A DNA stretch of 64,000 nucleotides from Georgenia sp. EYE_87 (lineage in GTDB: Bacteria > Actinomycetota > Actinomycetes > Actinomycetales > Actinomycetaceae), in contig NZ_JAHXNL010000010.1 in NCBI RefSeq assembly GCF_023148685.1, forward strand, positions 62,001 to 126,000, given 5' to 3'. The position numbers and the translations under genes are program-made. Within the stretch, counting starts at the first letter, position 1. The number at the start of each line of letters is the position of its first letter. Positions 54,510 to 64,000 of the stretch are shown here, in pieces. Under the pieces are notes generated by a model that worked only from the letters and a program-made list of their open reading frames with translations, made no database searches and was not told the origin of the DNA.

Positions 54510-55979
54510 ATGAGCAGACGACTCGTCCGATTCACCCTCGCCGTCGCGATCGTCGTCGGCGGACTGTCCGCCGCGTCGGCCGCCGCCCAGGGCGCTCCCG
54601 GGGACGCCACCGACCCCCGCGCCTCCGCCGTCGCCCGCCACTGGACCCCGGACCGGGTGGCAGCGGCCGAGCCCCGCGACCTCGTCGTCGACGAGCGAGG
54701 CCTCGCCTACCGGCGCGACTCCGCCGGGAACCTCGAGCCGCACGGCCACACCGTCGCCGCCGCCGCGGCCGGGCGCACCCGGCTCCGCGCGAGCGAGAGC
54801 GCGGGAGCCACGAGCGCCCCGGCGCCTCGGGCCAGGCCCGTCGCGGACCGCACCGGCCCGTCCGTCTCGGCCGTGGCCCCCGCCGCGGGCACCACGATCG
54901 GCGCCGAGAAGACCTTCTCCGCCGTCGTCACCGATCCCTCCGGTCTGCGCTCGGTGAAGTTCGTGATCGTCTACCCCGACGGCACCATCGGGACCTTCTC
55001 CGCCACTCGGGGCACCGGTGACACGTGGAGCGTCGGTCTCTCCGGCTTCACCGACGGCGCGTGGGCGTGGCGCGTGGTCGCCACCGACGGCGCCAAGGGC
55101 GGCAACGTCACGACGTCGCCGACCGTCCCCTTCACCGTGGACGCCGCCGGCGCGCCGCAGCCGGGCTCCGGGGCGGTCGTCAACGCGGAGTGGACCCAGG
55201 GCGGCGCCGTGCAGTCCGCCGCCGGGCGCATCTACTTCGAGATGCCCGCCAACCGCTCCGGCACCAGCTGGGACGGGTACGTCTGCTCCGGCACCGTGGC
55301 CACCGACTCCGCCACCGCCGAGTCCGTCATCATCACCGCGGCGCACTGCGTCTACGACGACGTCGCGAAGACCTTCGCGCGCAACGTCCTCTTCATCCCG
55401 GACCAGGCCGGCGGCGGCTCGCCCACCGACGTCGACTGCACCAACGACCCCTACGGCTGCTGGGCGCCCGTCCACGGCGTGGTCGACGACGACTGGACGA
55501 CTCGGACGTTCCCGGACAACATCCCGTGGGACTACGCCTACTACGTCGTCCCGGGCGCCGGTGCCCACACCGGCGCGGCGGCGTCCAGCGACTCCCTCGA
55601 GGCCGCCGTCGGCACCCTGCCGGTCGACTTCAGCCAGCCGGCGTTCGACCTCGCCGACGCCTCGGACGTCACCCACGCCCTGGGCTACTCCTACAGCGAC
55701 GACCCGAACTTCATGTACTGCGCCGAGGACATGACCGCCGAGGGCGCCGACAACTGGTGGCTGCCGAGCTGCGGGCTCTCCGGCGGCGCGTCCGGCGGCC
55801 CCTGGGTCCAGCCGATGGGCGGCGGCACCGGGCCGATCGTGTCGGTCAACTCGTGGGGCTACACGTCCAGCCCGGGCATGGCCGGGCCGAAGCTGGCCGG
55901 CACCTCCGCCGCCTGCCTCTTCGACATCGCGGAGTCCGGGGCCGACGGGGTGAACCGGGGGATCGTCGGCACCTGCTGA
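54510..55979 (+). CDS. Secreted trypsin-like serine protease
   Basis: 489 residues from ATG 54510; TAGCGT at 54497-54502 ends 7 bp before it, suggesting a leaderless message. The signal peptide ends near SAAAQGA. A propeptide-like region and an Ig-like beta domain (about 100-210: SAVVTDPSGLRSVKFVIV) precede the protease domain. The triad is His in IITAAHCVYDD, Asp probably in IPWDYAYYVV and Ser in CGLSGGASGGPW. Cysteines near the His and Ser loops can form disulphides. Substrate unknown; probably extracellular nutrition or processing. Confidence 0.85.
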   Translation: MSRRLVRFTLAVAIVVGGLSAASAAAQGAPGDATDPRASAVARHWTPDRVAAAEPRDLVVDERGLAYRRDSAGNLEPHGHTVAAAAAGRTRLRASESAGATSAPAPRARPVADRTGPSVSAVAPAAGTTIGAEKTFSAVVTDPSGLRSVKFVIVYPDGTIGTFSATRGTGDTWSVGLSGFTDGAWAWRVVATDGAKGGNVTTSPTVPFTVDAAGAPQPGSGAVVNAEWTQGGAVQSAAGRIYFEMPANRSGTSWDGYVCSGTVATDSATAESVIITAAHCVYDDVAKTFARNVLFIPDQAGGGSPTDVDCTNDPYGCWAPVHGVVDDDWTTRTFPDNIPWDYAYYVVPGAGAHTGAAASSDSLEAAVGTLPVDFSQPAFDLADASDVTHALGYSYSDDPNFMYCAEDMTAEGADNWWLPSCGLSGGASGGPWVQPMGGGTGPIVSVNSWGYTSSPGMAGPKLAGTSAACLFDIAESGADGVNRGIVGTC

Positions 55980-55992
55980 CCCGACGGGGGAG

Positions 55993-56031
55993 GAGGCCCG
56001 GCCCGCCGCACCGCGCGGCGGGCCGGGCCTC
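55993..56031. terminator. Bidirectional terminator between protease and ramB genes
   Basis: Perfect 17-bp GC-rich arms (55993-56009 and 56015-56031) with a 5-base loop sit between two convergent genes, 13 bp and 9 bp from their ends. Confidence 0.85.
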
Positions 56032-56040
56032 TCGTGCGTC

Positions 56041-57483
56041 CTACGCCTCCACGCCGTGGCGGTCGAGGAACTGGTAGACCTCGGTGTCGTCCACGCCGGG
56101 GAAGGTGCCGGGCGGGATAGCCGCCAGCAGGTGCGAGTGCGCCCGGGCGCTGGGCCACGCGTGGGAGGACCACCGCGCCGCCAGGTCGGCCGGCGGGCGG
56201 CGGCAGCACGACGGGTCCGGGCACGAGGAGCGCGCCCGCACCGACGTCTCGCGCCCCTGGAACCACTTCACGTGCGCGAAGGGCACGCCGACGTCGATGG
56301 CGAAGTCGCCGTCGGCGGTGCGCTCCACGTGGGTGGTGCACCAGTACGTCCCGCGCCCCATGTCCGTGTACTGGTAGTGCGTGGCGTACCGGTCGGGGTT
56401 GGCGAACACCCGGCGCGAGGCCCAGTTGCGGCACACGAGCTGGCCCTCGATGGCGCCGGTGACGTCGGTGGGGAACGTGACGTCGTCGTTCTCGTAGGCC
56501 TTGTAGATGACGCCGTCCTCGCCCACGCGCATGAAGTGCACGGGCAGGTCGAGGTGCTCGGTGGCGAGGTTGGTGAAGCGGTGGGCCGCCGTCTCGTAGG
56601 AGACGGCGAAGGTGTCGCGCAGGTCGTCGATGGCCAGGGACTTCGCCGCCTTGGCCGCGGAGAGGAAGTCGACGGCCGGCTTCTCCGGCACGAGGAGCGC
56701 GGCGGCGAAGTAGTTGGCCTCGACCCGCTGGCGCAGGAAGTCCGCGTAGCTGGTGGGGTCGGAGTGGCCGAGCGCGAAGTGGCCGAGCGTCTGCAGGACG
56801 ATGGTGCGCGGGTCGTGCCCGCCGCGGTCGGTGACCGGCAGGTAGATGCGGCGGTTGCGCAGGTCCGAGATCGACCGGGTGGAGCGCGGCAGGTCCGGCA
56901 CCCGGTGCAGCGTGAAGCCGAGGTGGGCGGTCACCGCGCCGACGCCGCGCTCGGTCAGCGGCCCGGCCGTGTGGCCCACGGCCGTCGAGATGCGTGAGGC
57001 GGCCTGCTCGATCTCGGGGAAGTAGTTGTTGCGCGCGCGCATGTCCGCGCGCAGGGCGGCGTTGGCCCGCCGGGCCTCCTCCGGCGTCGCCGCCTGGATG
57101 GTCGCCCGGCGGGTGAGCTCCTCGTGCAGCCCGACCAGGGACTCCAGGACCTCCGTGGGCAGCTTCGCGCCCGGACGCACCGTCGGCAGACCCAGCGCGG
57201 CGTACTGCGGCCGGGCCTGCGCCTGCTCGAGCGCGATCTCCAGCGCCGCCCGGTGCGACGGCGCCTCAGCCTTCATCAGGTCGGCCACCGTGACCCCGAG
57301 CTCCCGGGCGAGGGCGCTCAGCAGGGCCAGGCGCGGCTCGCGGCGCCCGTTCTCGATGGAGGAGAGCAACGACGGCGCGCGGTCCACCCGGGCGGCGAGC
57401 TCGGCGAGCGTGAGTCCGGCGCGCTGCCTGGCGTGGCGGATGCGGCGGCCGAGGGTGGCCAGGTCGACCGCGGGCTCGGTCAT
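56041..57483 (-). CDS. ramB: RamB-type regulator of acetate/glyoxylate metabolism
   Basis: 480 residues from ATG 57483, with GGAGAAGAA upstream; an ATG 24 codons earlier lies in the operator region. An N-terminal Xre-type HTH (RRIRHARQRAGLTLAELAAR, APSLLSSIENGRREPRLALL) is followed by an IrrE/ImmA-like region whose usual HExxH is degenerate (LQTLGHFALGHSD), and a C-terminal part with DPSCCRRPPA. This is the layout of RamB/short-chain fatty acyl regulators. In Corynebacterium RamB controls aceA and aceB, and here it is divergent from exactly those genes. It probably binds the repeats at 57502-57589 and its own promoter. Confidence 0.9.
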   Translation of the reverse strand: MTEPAVDLATLGRRIRHARQRAGLTLAELAARVDRAPSLLSSIENGRREPRLALLSALARELGVTVADLMKAEAPSHRAALEIALEQAQARPQYAALGLPTVRPGAKLPTEVLESLVGLHEELTRRATIQAATPEEARRANAALRADMRARNNYFPEIEQAASRISTAVGHTAGPLTERGVGAVTAHLGFTLHRVPDLPRSTRSISDLRNRRIYLPVTDRGGHDPRTIVLQTLGHFALGHSDPTSYADFLRQRVEANYFAAALLVPEKPAVDFLSAAKAAKSLAIDDLRDTFAVSYETAAHRFTNLATEHLDLPVHFMRVGEDGVIYKAYENDDVTFPTDVTGAIEGQLVCRNWASRRVFANPDRYATHYQYTDMGRGTYWCTTHVERTADGDFAIDVGVPFAHVKWFQGRETSVRARSSCPDPSCCRRPPADLAARWSSHAWPSARAHSHLLAAIPPGTFPGVDDTEVYQFLDRHGVEA

Positions 57484-57501
57484 CGTCACTTCTTCTCCAA
57501 G

Positions 57502-57589
57502 GGTGAAGATCGGAAGAACTTCACCGAGATTAGCAGTGGTTGTGAACTGGGTCACCCCAGCAGAGTGGTGTCACGCCAGTTCTTCACCT
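57502..57589. promoter_or_regulatory. Candidate RamB operator region between ramB and aceA
   Basis: GGTGAAG (57502-57508) and CTTCACC (57519-57525) form an inverted repeat with a 10-base spacer. A third CTTCACC stands at 57583-57589, 14 bp before aceA. The 119-bp divergent gap must hold both promoters. The link to RamB is inferred from the gene order. Confidence 0.5.
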
Positions 57590-57602
57590 CTAGGGAGAGA
57601 CC

Positions 57603-58925
<1,323 letters not shown>

Positions 58926-58953
58926 GCCCGAGCGCCCGGAAAGGACCACCACC

Positions 58954-60717
58954 ATGACCACCACCGCCCCGCACCCCCGCCAGCTCGTCGTCGCCGCCCC
59001 CAGGCGTGCCGGCGCCACGCCCCTGCGGGTGGTCTCGCCCAGCGCAGCCAGCGCGCCCAGCGCCGCCACGCCGGCCGCGGCGGCGGTGGTGGCCGGGTCC
59101 GTGCCGGCGACGTCGCCGTCGGGCTCCTCGACGGTCCGGCTCAGCGGCCCCGACGTCGCCGGCGCCCGGGAGATCCTCACCCCCGGGGCGCTCGCGTTCC
59201 TCGCCGAGCTGCACCACCGCTTCGCGGGCCGCCGCGCCGAGCTCCTCACCGAGCGGCACGCGCGCCGCCGCCGGCTGGCCAACGGCCACCTGCCCGACTT
59301 CCTGCCCGAGACCAGGCACATCCGCGACGACCGCACCTGGCAGGTCGCCCCGCCCGCCCCCGGGCTGCTCGACCGGCGGGTGGAGATCACCGGCCCGACC
59401 GACCGGAAGATGGCGATCAACGCCCTCAACTCCGGGGCGAAGGTGTGGCTGGCCGACCTCGAGGACGCCAACACCCCGCACCTCGCCAACGTGATCGAGG
59501 GCCAGGTCAACCTGCGCGACGCGATCCGCCGCACGATCGACCACACCTCGCCCGAGGGGAAGCGCTACGAGCTCGGCGAGGACCTCGCCACCATCGTGGT
59601 CCGGCCCCGCGGCTGGCACCTGCTCGAGAAGCACCTGCACGTCGACGGCGAACCCATGGTCGGGGCCCTCGTCGACTTCGGCCTCTACTTCTTCCACAAC
59701 GCGGCCGAGCTGATCGCCCGCGGCTCGGGGCCGTACTTCTACCTCCCCAAGCTCGAGAACCACCACGAGGCCCGGCTGTGGCACGACGTCTTCGACTTCG
59801 CCGAGGACGCGCTGGGCATCGAGCACGGCACGGTCCGCGCCACGGTGCTGATCGAGACGATCATGGCGGCGTTCGAGATGGAGGAGATCCTCTACGAGCT
59901 GCGCGAGTACTCGGCCGGGCTCAACGCCGGCCGCTGGGACTACCTGTTCTCCGTCATCAAGAAGTTCCGCGACTCCGGCCCGGCCTACGTCCTGCCCGAC
60001 CGGGCGGACGTGACCATGGCCGCGCCGTTCATGCGGGCCTACACCGAGCTCCTGGTGCGCACGTGCCACAAGCGCGGAGCGCACGCGATCGGCGGCATGT
60101 CGGCGTTCATCCCCTCCAAGGACCCCGGGCGCAACGCCGAGGTGGAGGCCAGGGTCCGCGCGGACAAGCAGCGCGAGGCCGACGCCGGCTTCGACGGCTC
60201 GTGGGTCGCCCACCCCGGCATGGTGGGCTACGTCGGAGACGTCTTCGACGGCGTGCTGGGCGCCTGCCCGCACCAGCTCTGGCGCACCCGCGAGGACGTC
60301 CACGTCACCGCCCGCCATCTGCTCGACGTCGCCGCCACCCCGGGGGCCGTCACCGAGCGGGGCGTGCGCACCAACGTCGCGGTGGCCCTGCGCTACCTCG
60401 AGGCGTGGCTGGGCGGGCGCGGCGCCGTCGCCATCTTCGGGCTGATGGAGGACGCGGCGACGGCGGAGATCTCCCGCTCCCAGGTGTGGCAGTGGATCCA
60501 CAACGCCACCCGGCTCGACGACGGGCGCACCGTCACCGGAGCCCTCGTCCGCCAGATCCTGGCGGAGGAGACGACGGCGCTGCTCGACGAGGCCGGCGAC
60601 CACGGCGCCCGGCGCGCCAGGATCGCCGAGGCGGCCGACCTGTTCACCGAGGTCGCGCTCGGGGAGGAGTTCCCCACGTTCCTCACGGTCCCCGCCTACG
60701 CCTGCAGGGTCGAGTGA
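58954..60717 (+). CDS. aceB: Malate synthase A
   Basis: 587 residues from ATG 58954 with GGAAAGGACC upstream. It condenses glyoxylate and acetyl-CoA to malate. The first ~45 residues are an Ala-rich extension before the usual start. Signatures present are [20 protein letters not shown], the [10 protein letters not shown] arginine, [19 protein letters not shown] and [12 protein letters not shown], as in the A-type enzyme. Second gene of the glyoxylate shunt operon. Confidence 0.97.
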   Translation: MTTTAPHPRQLVVAAPRRAGATPLRVVSPSAASAPSAATPAAAAVVAGSVPATSPSGSSTVRLSGPDVAGAREILTPGALAFLAELHHRFAGRRAELLTERHARRRRLANGHLPDFLPETRHIRDDRTWQVAPPAPGLLDRRVEITGPTDRKMAINALNSGAKVWLADLEDANTPHLANVIEGQVNLRDAIRRTIDHTSPEGKRYELGEDLATIVVRPRGWHLLEKHLHVDGEPMVGALVDFGLYFFHNAAELIARGSGPYFYLPKLENHHEARLWHDVFDFAEDALGIEHGTVRATVLIETIMAAFEMEEILYELREYSAGLNAGRWDYLFSVIKKFRDSGPAYVLPDRADVTMAAPFMRAYTELLVRTCHKRGAHAIGGMSAFIPSKDPGRNAEVEARVRADKQREADAGFDGSWVAHPGMVGYVGDVFDGVLGACPHQLWRTREDVHVTARHLLDVAATPGAVTERGVRTNVAVALRYLEAWLGGRGAVAIFGLMEDAATAEISRSQVWQWIHNATRLDDGRTVTGALVRQILAEETTALLDEAGDHGARRARIAEAADLFTEVALGEEFPTFLTVPAYACRVE

Positions 60718-60779
60718 CCCCCACGCGGGGCCGCGAGGCGTCCTCACTTCGGTGACCCGCCATCTTCCCGCTCACCGGT

Positions 60780-60817
60780 CAGCTGCTCGCCGAGACGTAC
60801 GTCTCGGCGAGCAGCTG
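60780..60817. terminator. Perfect 38-bp palindrome downstream of aceB
   Basis: Two 19-bp arms (60780-60798 and 60799-60817) are exact reverse complements with no spacer. It starts 63 bp after the aceB stop. It could act as a terminator or extrude as a cruciform, or be a protein-binding site. Shorter related sequences follow, including a 12-bp palindrome at 60863-60874. Confidence 0.7.
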
Positions 60818-60953
60818 TCGTCTCGCGACAGGTCCCGGCGAGGAGCTGACGTCTTGCGACGGTCTCCGCGGAGAGATGACCGGTCAGGACCAAGGAGGGG
60901 TCCGCCCGGGGTACTCCGTCTGGAGGCGGAGGCAGCCGGCTCGGAAACCTCCG

Positions 60954-60959
60954 TAGACT
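60954..60959 (+). promoter_or_regulatory. Candidate -10 box of the histidine kinase gene
   Basis: TAGACT ends 8 bp before the ATG at 60968, which implies a leaderless or nearly leaderless transcript. No good -35 is seen. Confidence 0.4.
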
Positions 60960-60967
60960 CGAGCACC

Positions 60968-62350
60968 ATGGCACCCGAGCGCACCGACACCGCGGGGCGG
61001 CTCAACGCCTGGCTCAACGACCCGGTGGACCCGAGCTGGGTGCGGCCGGGCCCCGGCGCCCGGCAGCTACGCCAGGACGCCGTCGGCACGGCCCTCTTCC
61101 TGATGCTCGCGCTCGGCATGCTCGTCGTCTCCAAGAGCATGGGGCTGCGGATCGACGGCGAGGACACCTGGCGCGCGTTCGTGGCCATGACGCTGATGAT
61201 CCTGCCGCTCGCGGTGCGCCGCCGTTTCCCGCTGACGGTGCTGCTCGCGAGCAGCGCCCTGTTCCTCGGCCTGTCGTACCTCAGTCCCGAGGCGGCGATG
61301 CAGATCACCTTCCAGGCCGCCTACTTCGCCGCGCTGTACGCGGCGGTGGCGTGGGCGCCGGACCGGCGGCTGCTCTGGCTGGCGAACGGCCTGGTGCTGC
61401 TGACGATGGCGCTGTGGGTCGTCATCACGTTCACCATGACCGCGACCTTCGAGCGGATGACCGACTCCTACGGGCAGCCCGACGGCCCGCTGGGCCAGAT
61501 GACCGCGGCGGTCCTCTACAGCGTCGCGGTCAACCTCGCCTTCTTCGGCGGCGCGATCCTCGTGGGCCGCAGCTCCTGGCGGGCCGCGCTGCAGCAGCAG
61601 CGCCTGGCCGCCCAGGCCGACCGGATCCGTGAGCAGTCCGGCGAGCTGGCCCGCCGCGCCGTGGTCGACGAGCGACTGCGGATCGCGCGCGAGCTGCACG
61701 ACGTCGTCGCCCACCATGTGGCCGTCATCGGCATCCAGGCGGGCGCCGCGCGGCGCGTGCTGGGGAAGAACCCCGACGCGGCCACCGAGGCGCTGCGGAC
61801 CATCGAGGGCTCCAGCCGGGACGCGGTCGCCGAGATGCGCTCCCTGCTCGGGGTGCTCCGGTCGGAGACCGACCTCGCGCAGGACGGGGCGGAACGCGCC
61901 CCCGAGCCCGACCTCGCCGGCCTCCGCCCCCTGGTCGAGAGCGTGTCCGAGGCCGGGCTCGCCGTCGAGCTACGCCGCGTCGAGGAACGCCCCGGCGACC
62001 TCGAGAACGTGCCCGGCCCGCTCGGCCTGTCGATCTACCGCACGGTCCAGGAGTCGCTCGCCAACGTCGCCCGCCACTCCACCGCCACCAGGGCGCTCGT
62101 CACGCTGCGGACGGGGACGGACCGCGACGGCTCCGAGGGGCCGGCGCCGCGCTGGGTCGAGGTCGAGGTGATCGACGACGGCCGCCCCCGCGGCGGCACC
62201 GAGGGCTCGGGCTTCGGGCTCCGCGGGATCCGCGAGCGGGTCGCGCTCCACGGGGGCGACGCCGAGATCGGCCCGCGCCGCACCGGGACCGGGTGGCGCG
62301 TCCGTGCGCGGTTCGGCCTGCGGGTGCGCGACGGCGCCCTGGTGCCGTGA
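60968..62350 (+). CDS. Two-component sensor histidine kinase (NarL-type partner)
   Basis: 460 residues from ATG 60968; the open frame upstream runs through the palindromic gap and is not coding. The N-terminal half has four to six membrane helices and little extracytoplasmic sequence. HisKA_3 follows with phosphoacceptor H244 (ARELHDVVAHHVAVIGIQAG), then an ATP-binding domain (QESLANVARHS, VIDDGRPRGG, GSGFGLRGIRERVALHGG). The signal is unknown; the membrane-embedded sensor suggests an envelope stress or membrane-active compound. The response regulator gene follows 41 bp downstream. Confidence 0.9.
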   Translation: MAPERTDTAGRLNAWLNDPVDPSWVRPGPGARQLRQDAVGTALFLMLALGMLVVSKSMGLRIDGEDTWRAFVAMTLMILPLAVRRRFPLTVLLASSALFLGLSYLSPEAAMQITFQAAYFAALYAAVAWAPDRRLLWLANGLVLLTMALWVVITFTMTATFERMTDSYGQPDGPLGQMTAAVLYSVAVNLAFFGGAILVGRSSWRAALQQQRLAAQADRIREQSGELARRAVVDERLRIARELHDVVAHHVAVIGIQAGAARRVLGKNPDAATEALRTIEGSSRDAVAEMRSLLGVLRSETDLAQDGAERAPEPDLAGLRPLVESVSEAGLAVELRRVEERPGDLENVPGPLGLSIYRTVQESLANVARHSTATRALVTLRTGTDRDGSEGPAPRWVEVEVIDDGRPRGGTEGSGFGLRGIRERVALHGGDAEIGPRRTGTGWRVRARFGLRVRDGALVP

Positions 62351-62391
62351 CCCCCGCCACCGCACACCGCACCACCGTCACTGGGAGACAG

Positions 62392-63090
62392 ATGACCACC
62401 CCCGTCCGCGTCCTCATCGCCGACGACCAGGCGCTCGTGCGCTCGGGCTTCGCCATGGTGCTCTCCGTCGAGGACGACATCGAGGTGGTGGGGCAGGCGG
62501 CCAACGGCGCCGAGGCGCTCGCGATGCTCGCGACCACGGACGTCGACGTCGTGCTCATGGACGTGCAGATGCCGGTCATGGACGGCATCGCCGCCACCCA
62601 GCGCGTGGTCGGCGAGGACCTCGCCAAGGTCATCATCCTGACCACGTTCGACCGCGAGGACTACCTGTTCGACGCCCTCGCCGCCGGCGCGAGCGGGTTC
62701 CTGCTGAAGAACGCGGACCCTGACGACCTCGTCGACGCCATCCACGCCGTGGCCGACGGGCACGCCCTGCTCGCGCCCGAGGTCACCGTGAAGGTCATCT
62801 CGCGCCTGGTGAGCGAAGGCCGTCCGCCGGCCCCGGCGCCGGCCGGGCAGCCCGCCCGCGCCGTCGACGCCGCCACCTCCCGGGCGGTGGCGAGCCTGAC
62901 CGGGCGCGAGCGGGAAGTTCTCGGCCTCATGGCGGAGGGACTGTCCAACGCCGAGATCGCTCAGCGGCTCTTCCTCGGCGAGTCCACCGTGAAGACCCAC
63001 GTGTCCCACATCCTCACCAAGACCGACTCGCGCGACCGCGTGCAGGCCGTGGTCCTGGCGCACCGCACCGGTCTGGTGGGGGCGGGCTGA
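62392..63090 (+). CDS. NarL/LuxR-family response regulator
   Basis: 232 residues from ATG 62392, with GGGAGA upstream. The receiver domain has the acidic pocket (IADDQALVRSGF) and phosphoacceptor D57 (VLMDVQMPVMDG), Thr in ILTTFDRE and Lys in GFLLKNADP. The C-terminal LuxR-type HTH is LTGREREVLGLMAEGLSNAE ... STVKTHVSHILTK. Partner of the kinase encoded just upstream; the ABC transporter gene that follows is the likely target, as in many kinase-regulator-ABC sets. Confidence 0.92.
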   Translation: MTTPVRVLIADDQALVRSGFAMVLSVEDDIEVVGQAANGAEALAMLATTDVDVVLMDVQMPVMDGIAATQRVVGEDLAKVIILTTFDREDYLFDALAAGASGFLLKNADPDDLVDAIHAVADGHALLAPEVTVKVISRLVSEGRPPAPAPAGQPARAVDAATSRAVASLTGREREVLGLMAEGLSNAEIAQRLFLGESTVKTHVSHILTKTDSRDRVQAVVLAHRTGLVGAG

Positions 63091-63224
63091 CCGGTCGGCC
63101 ACCGGCCCTCATCCTCGCGACGGAGCTGACGCGTCGGCGGGGGAGCAGGACCTCCCGGCGGGGGAGACGACGGCGCCCGGACGGTTCACCCCGGCGGCGG
63201 ATGTGCCGCCCGGGGGCGGCTCCC

Positions 63225-63230
63225 TAGGCT
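63225..63230 (+). promoter_or_regulatory. Candidate -10 box of the ABC ATPase gene
   Basis: TAGGCT lies 23 bp before the ATG, followed by GAAAGGA as ribosome site. The 163-bp gap after the response regulator also holds two copies of CGGCGGGGGAG. Confidence 0.4.
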
Positions 63231-63253
63231 CGTGGCGGACGAAAGGAATCCGT

Positions 63254-64000
63254 ATGAGCAAGTCACCTCCCGCGCTCGAGGTCATCGACCTGACCCGGCG
63301 TTTCGGGGACAGCACCGCCGTCGACCAGGTCTCGTTCGTCGTCGAGCCGGGCCGGATGACCGGCTTCGTCGGCGCCAACGGCGCCGGCAAGACGACGACG
63401 ATGCGGATGATCATGGGCGTCCTCGCCATCCACGGCGGCGAGGTCCGCTGGGACGGACGGCCCGTCACGAGCAAGGACCGCGCCCGGTTCGGGTACATGC
63501 CCGAGGAACGCGGCCTCTACCCCAAGCAGCAGGTGCTCGACCAGCTCGTGTACCTCGGCCAGCTGCGCGGCATGACCCGCCACGACGCCGCGGCCGAGGC
63601 GACCCGCCTGCTCGAGCGCTTCGGGCTCGGCGGCCGGACCAAGGACAAGCTCGAGTCCCTCTCGCTCGGCAACCAGCAGCGCGTCCAGGTGGCCGCCTCC
63701 CTGCTCCACGGCCCGGCGGCGCTGATCCTCGACGAGCCGTTCTCCGGTCTCGACCCCGTCGCGGTGGACTCGATGGTCGACCTCCTGCGCGAGCGCACCC
63801 GGCAGGGGGTGCCGGTCCTCTTCTCCAGCCACCAGCTCGACCTCGTCGACCGGCTCTGCGACTCCCTCGTCATCCTCTCCGGCGGGCGCGTGCGCGCCGC
63901 CGGCGCCGCCGACGACCTGAGGGCGGCCGGGCCCCGCCGCTTCCGCCTCGGCACCGAGCCCGACGCCGGCTGGGTGCGCGGGGAGCCGGGGGTCGACGTC
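63254..64000 (+). CDS. ABC transporter ATP-binding protein, NatA/drug-export type (3' end missing)
   Basis: 249 codons are visible from ATG 63254 and the frame is still open at the window edge. Walker A is GANGAGKTTT, the Q-loop region is GYMPEERGLYPKQQV, the signature is LSLGNQQRVQ, Walker B is ALILDEPFSGLDP and the switch is SSHQLD. The sequence after Walker B enters the DUF4162-like C-terminal part (LVILSGGRVRAAGAADDL), as in NatA-type exporters of sodium or drugs. A permease gene is expected next. Probably regulated by the upstream two-component system. Confidence 0.93.
   Translation, partial: MSKSPPALEVIDLTRRFGDSTAVDQVSFVVEPGRMTGFVGANGAGKTTTMRMIMGVLAIHGGEVRWDGRPVTSKDRARFGYMPEERGLYPKQQVLDQLVYLGQLRGMTRHDAAAEATRLLERFGLGGRTKDKLESLSLGNQQRVQVAASLLHGPAALILDEPFSGLDPVAVDSMVDLLRERTRQGVPVLFSSHQLDLVDRLCDSLVILSGGRVRAAGAADDLRAAGPRRFRLGTEPDAGWVRGEPGVDV

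Overview
The window is a 64 kb stretch of very GC-rich actinobacterial chromosome. WhiB, RamB, DUF3499, TIGR03089 and DUF5719 proteins, many GTG starts, 4-bp start/stop overlaps and TAGGCT/TAGACT-type -10 boxes all fit this. The repeated GDWDGDG-type secreted proteins suggest a Micrococcales lineage near Georgenia or Cellulomonas; that placement is inference. No rRNA, tRNA, CRISPR array, transposase or integrase was seen.

Region 1 (1-28.8 kb) is a cell-surface polysaccharide locus. It holds all four dTDP-L-rhamnose genes (rmlB, rmlC, rmlD, rmlA, scattered rather than in one operon), a UDP-glucose dehydrogenase, six glycosyltransferase genes (one a fusion of two GT-B units), a YfhO-like membrane protein and a flippase-like membrane protein. 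Interleaved with these are five secreted proteins sharing a module of exactly five ~45-residue blades of the GDWDGDG type. The blades are joined to an N-acetylmuramoyl-L-alanine amidase, a SpoIID/LytB domain, an LGFP-plus-BNR_4 region, a gamma-glutamylamine-cyclotransferase-like domain, or a short unknown tail. A sixth secreted protein (GH25-like) carries a different five-repeat module. The simplest reading is a set of envelope proteins that use a common propeller to bind the polymer made by the neighbouring genes.

Region 2 (28.8-45.3 kb) resembles the conserved actinobacterial neighbourhood TIGR03089 - inositol phosphatase - whiB - giant GT2 - DUF5719 ... metallopeptidase/DUF3499 - Trm112 - cation efflux. 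It is split by an apparently accessory block (36.6-42.9 kb): a small membrane protein, a TetR regulator, and an operon of SDR dehydrogenase, beta-lactamase-fold hydrolase and a self-sufficient P450-reductase-ferredoxin fusion. The block has a palindromic candidate operator, a strong terminator and a 16-bp tandem array.

Region 3 (45.3-49.0 kb) is a glycine-betaine/proline-type ABC importer, preceded by the decayed C-terminal half of a second substrate-binding protein.

Region 4 (49.4-54.2 kb) is a three-gene nitrite-reduction operon: an HTH regulator with three candidate Fe-S cysteines, an integral membrane protein, and a copper nitrite reductase fused to a polytopic membrane domain and an extra cupredoxin. 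A secreted trypsin-like protease follows.

Region 5 (56.0-60.7 kb) is the glyoxylate shunt: divergent ramB regulator, aceA and aceB. A perfect 38-bp palindrome and a two-component system follow, and an ABC ATPase runs off the right edge.
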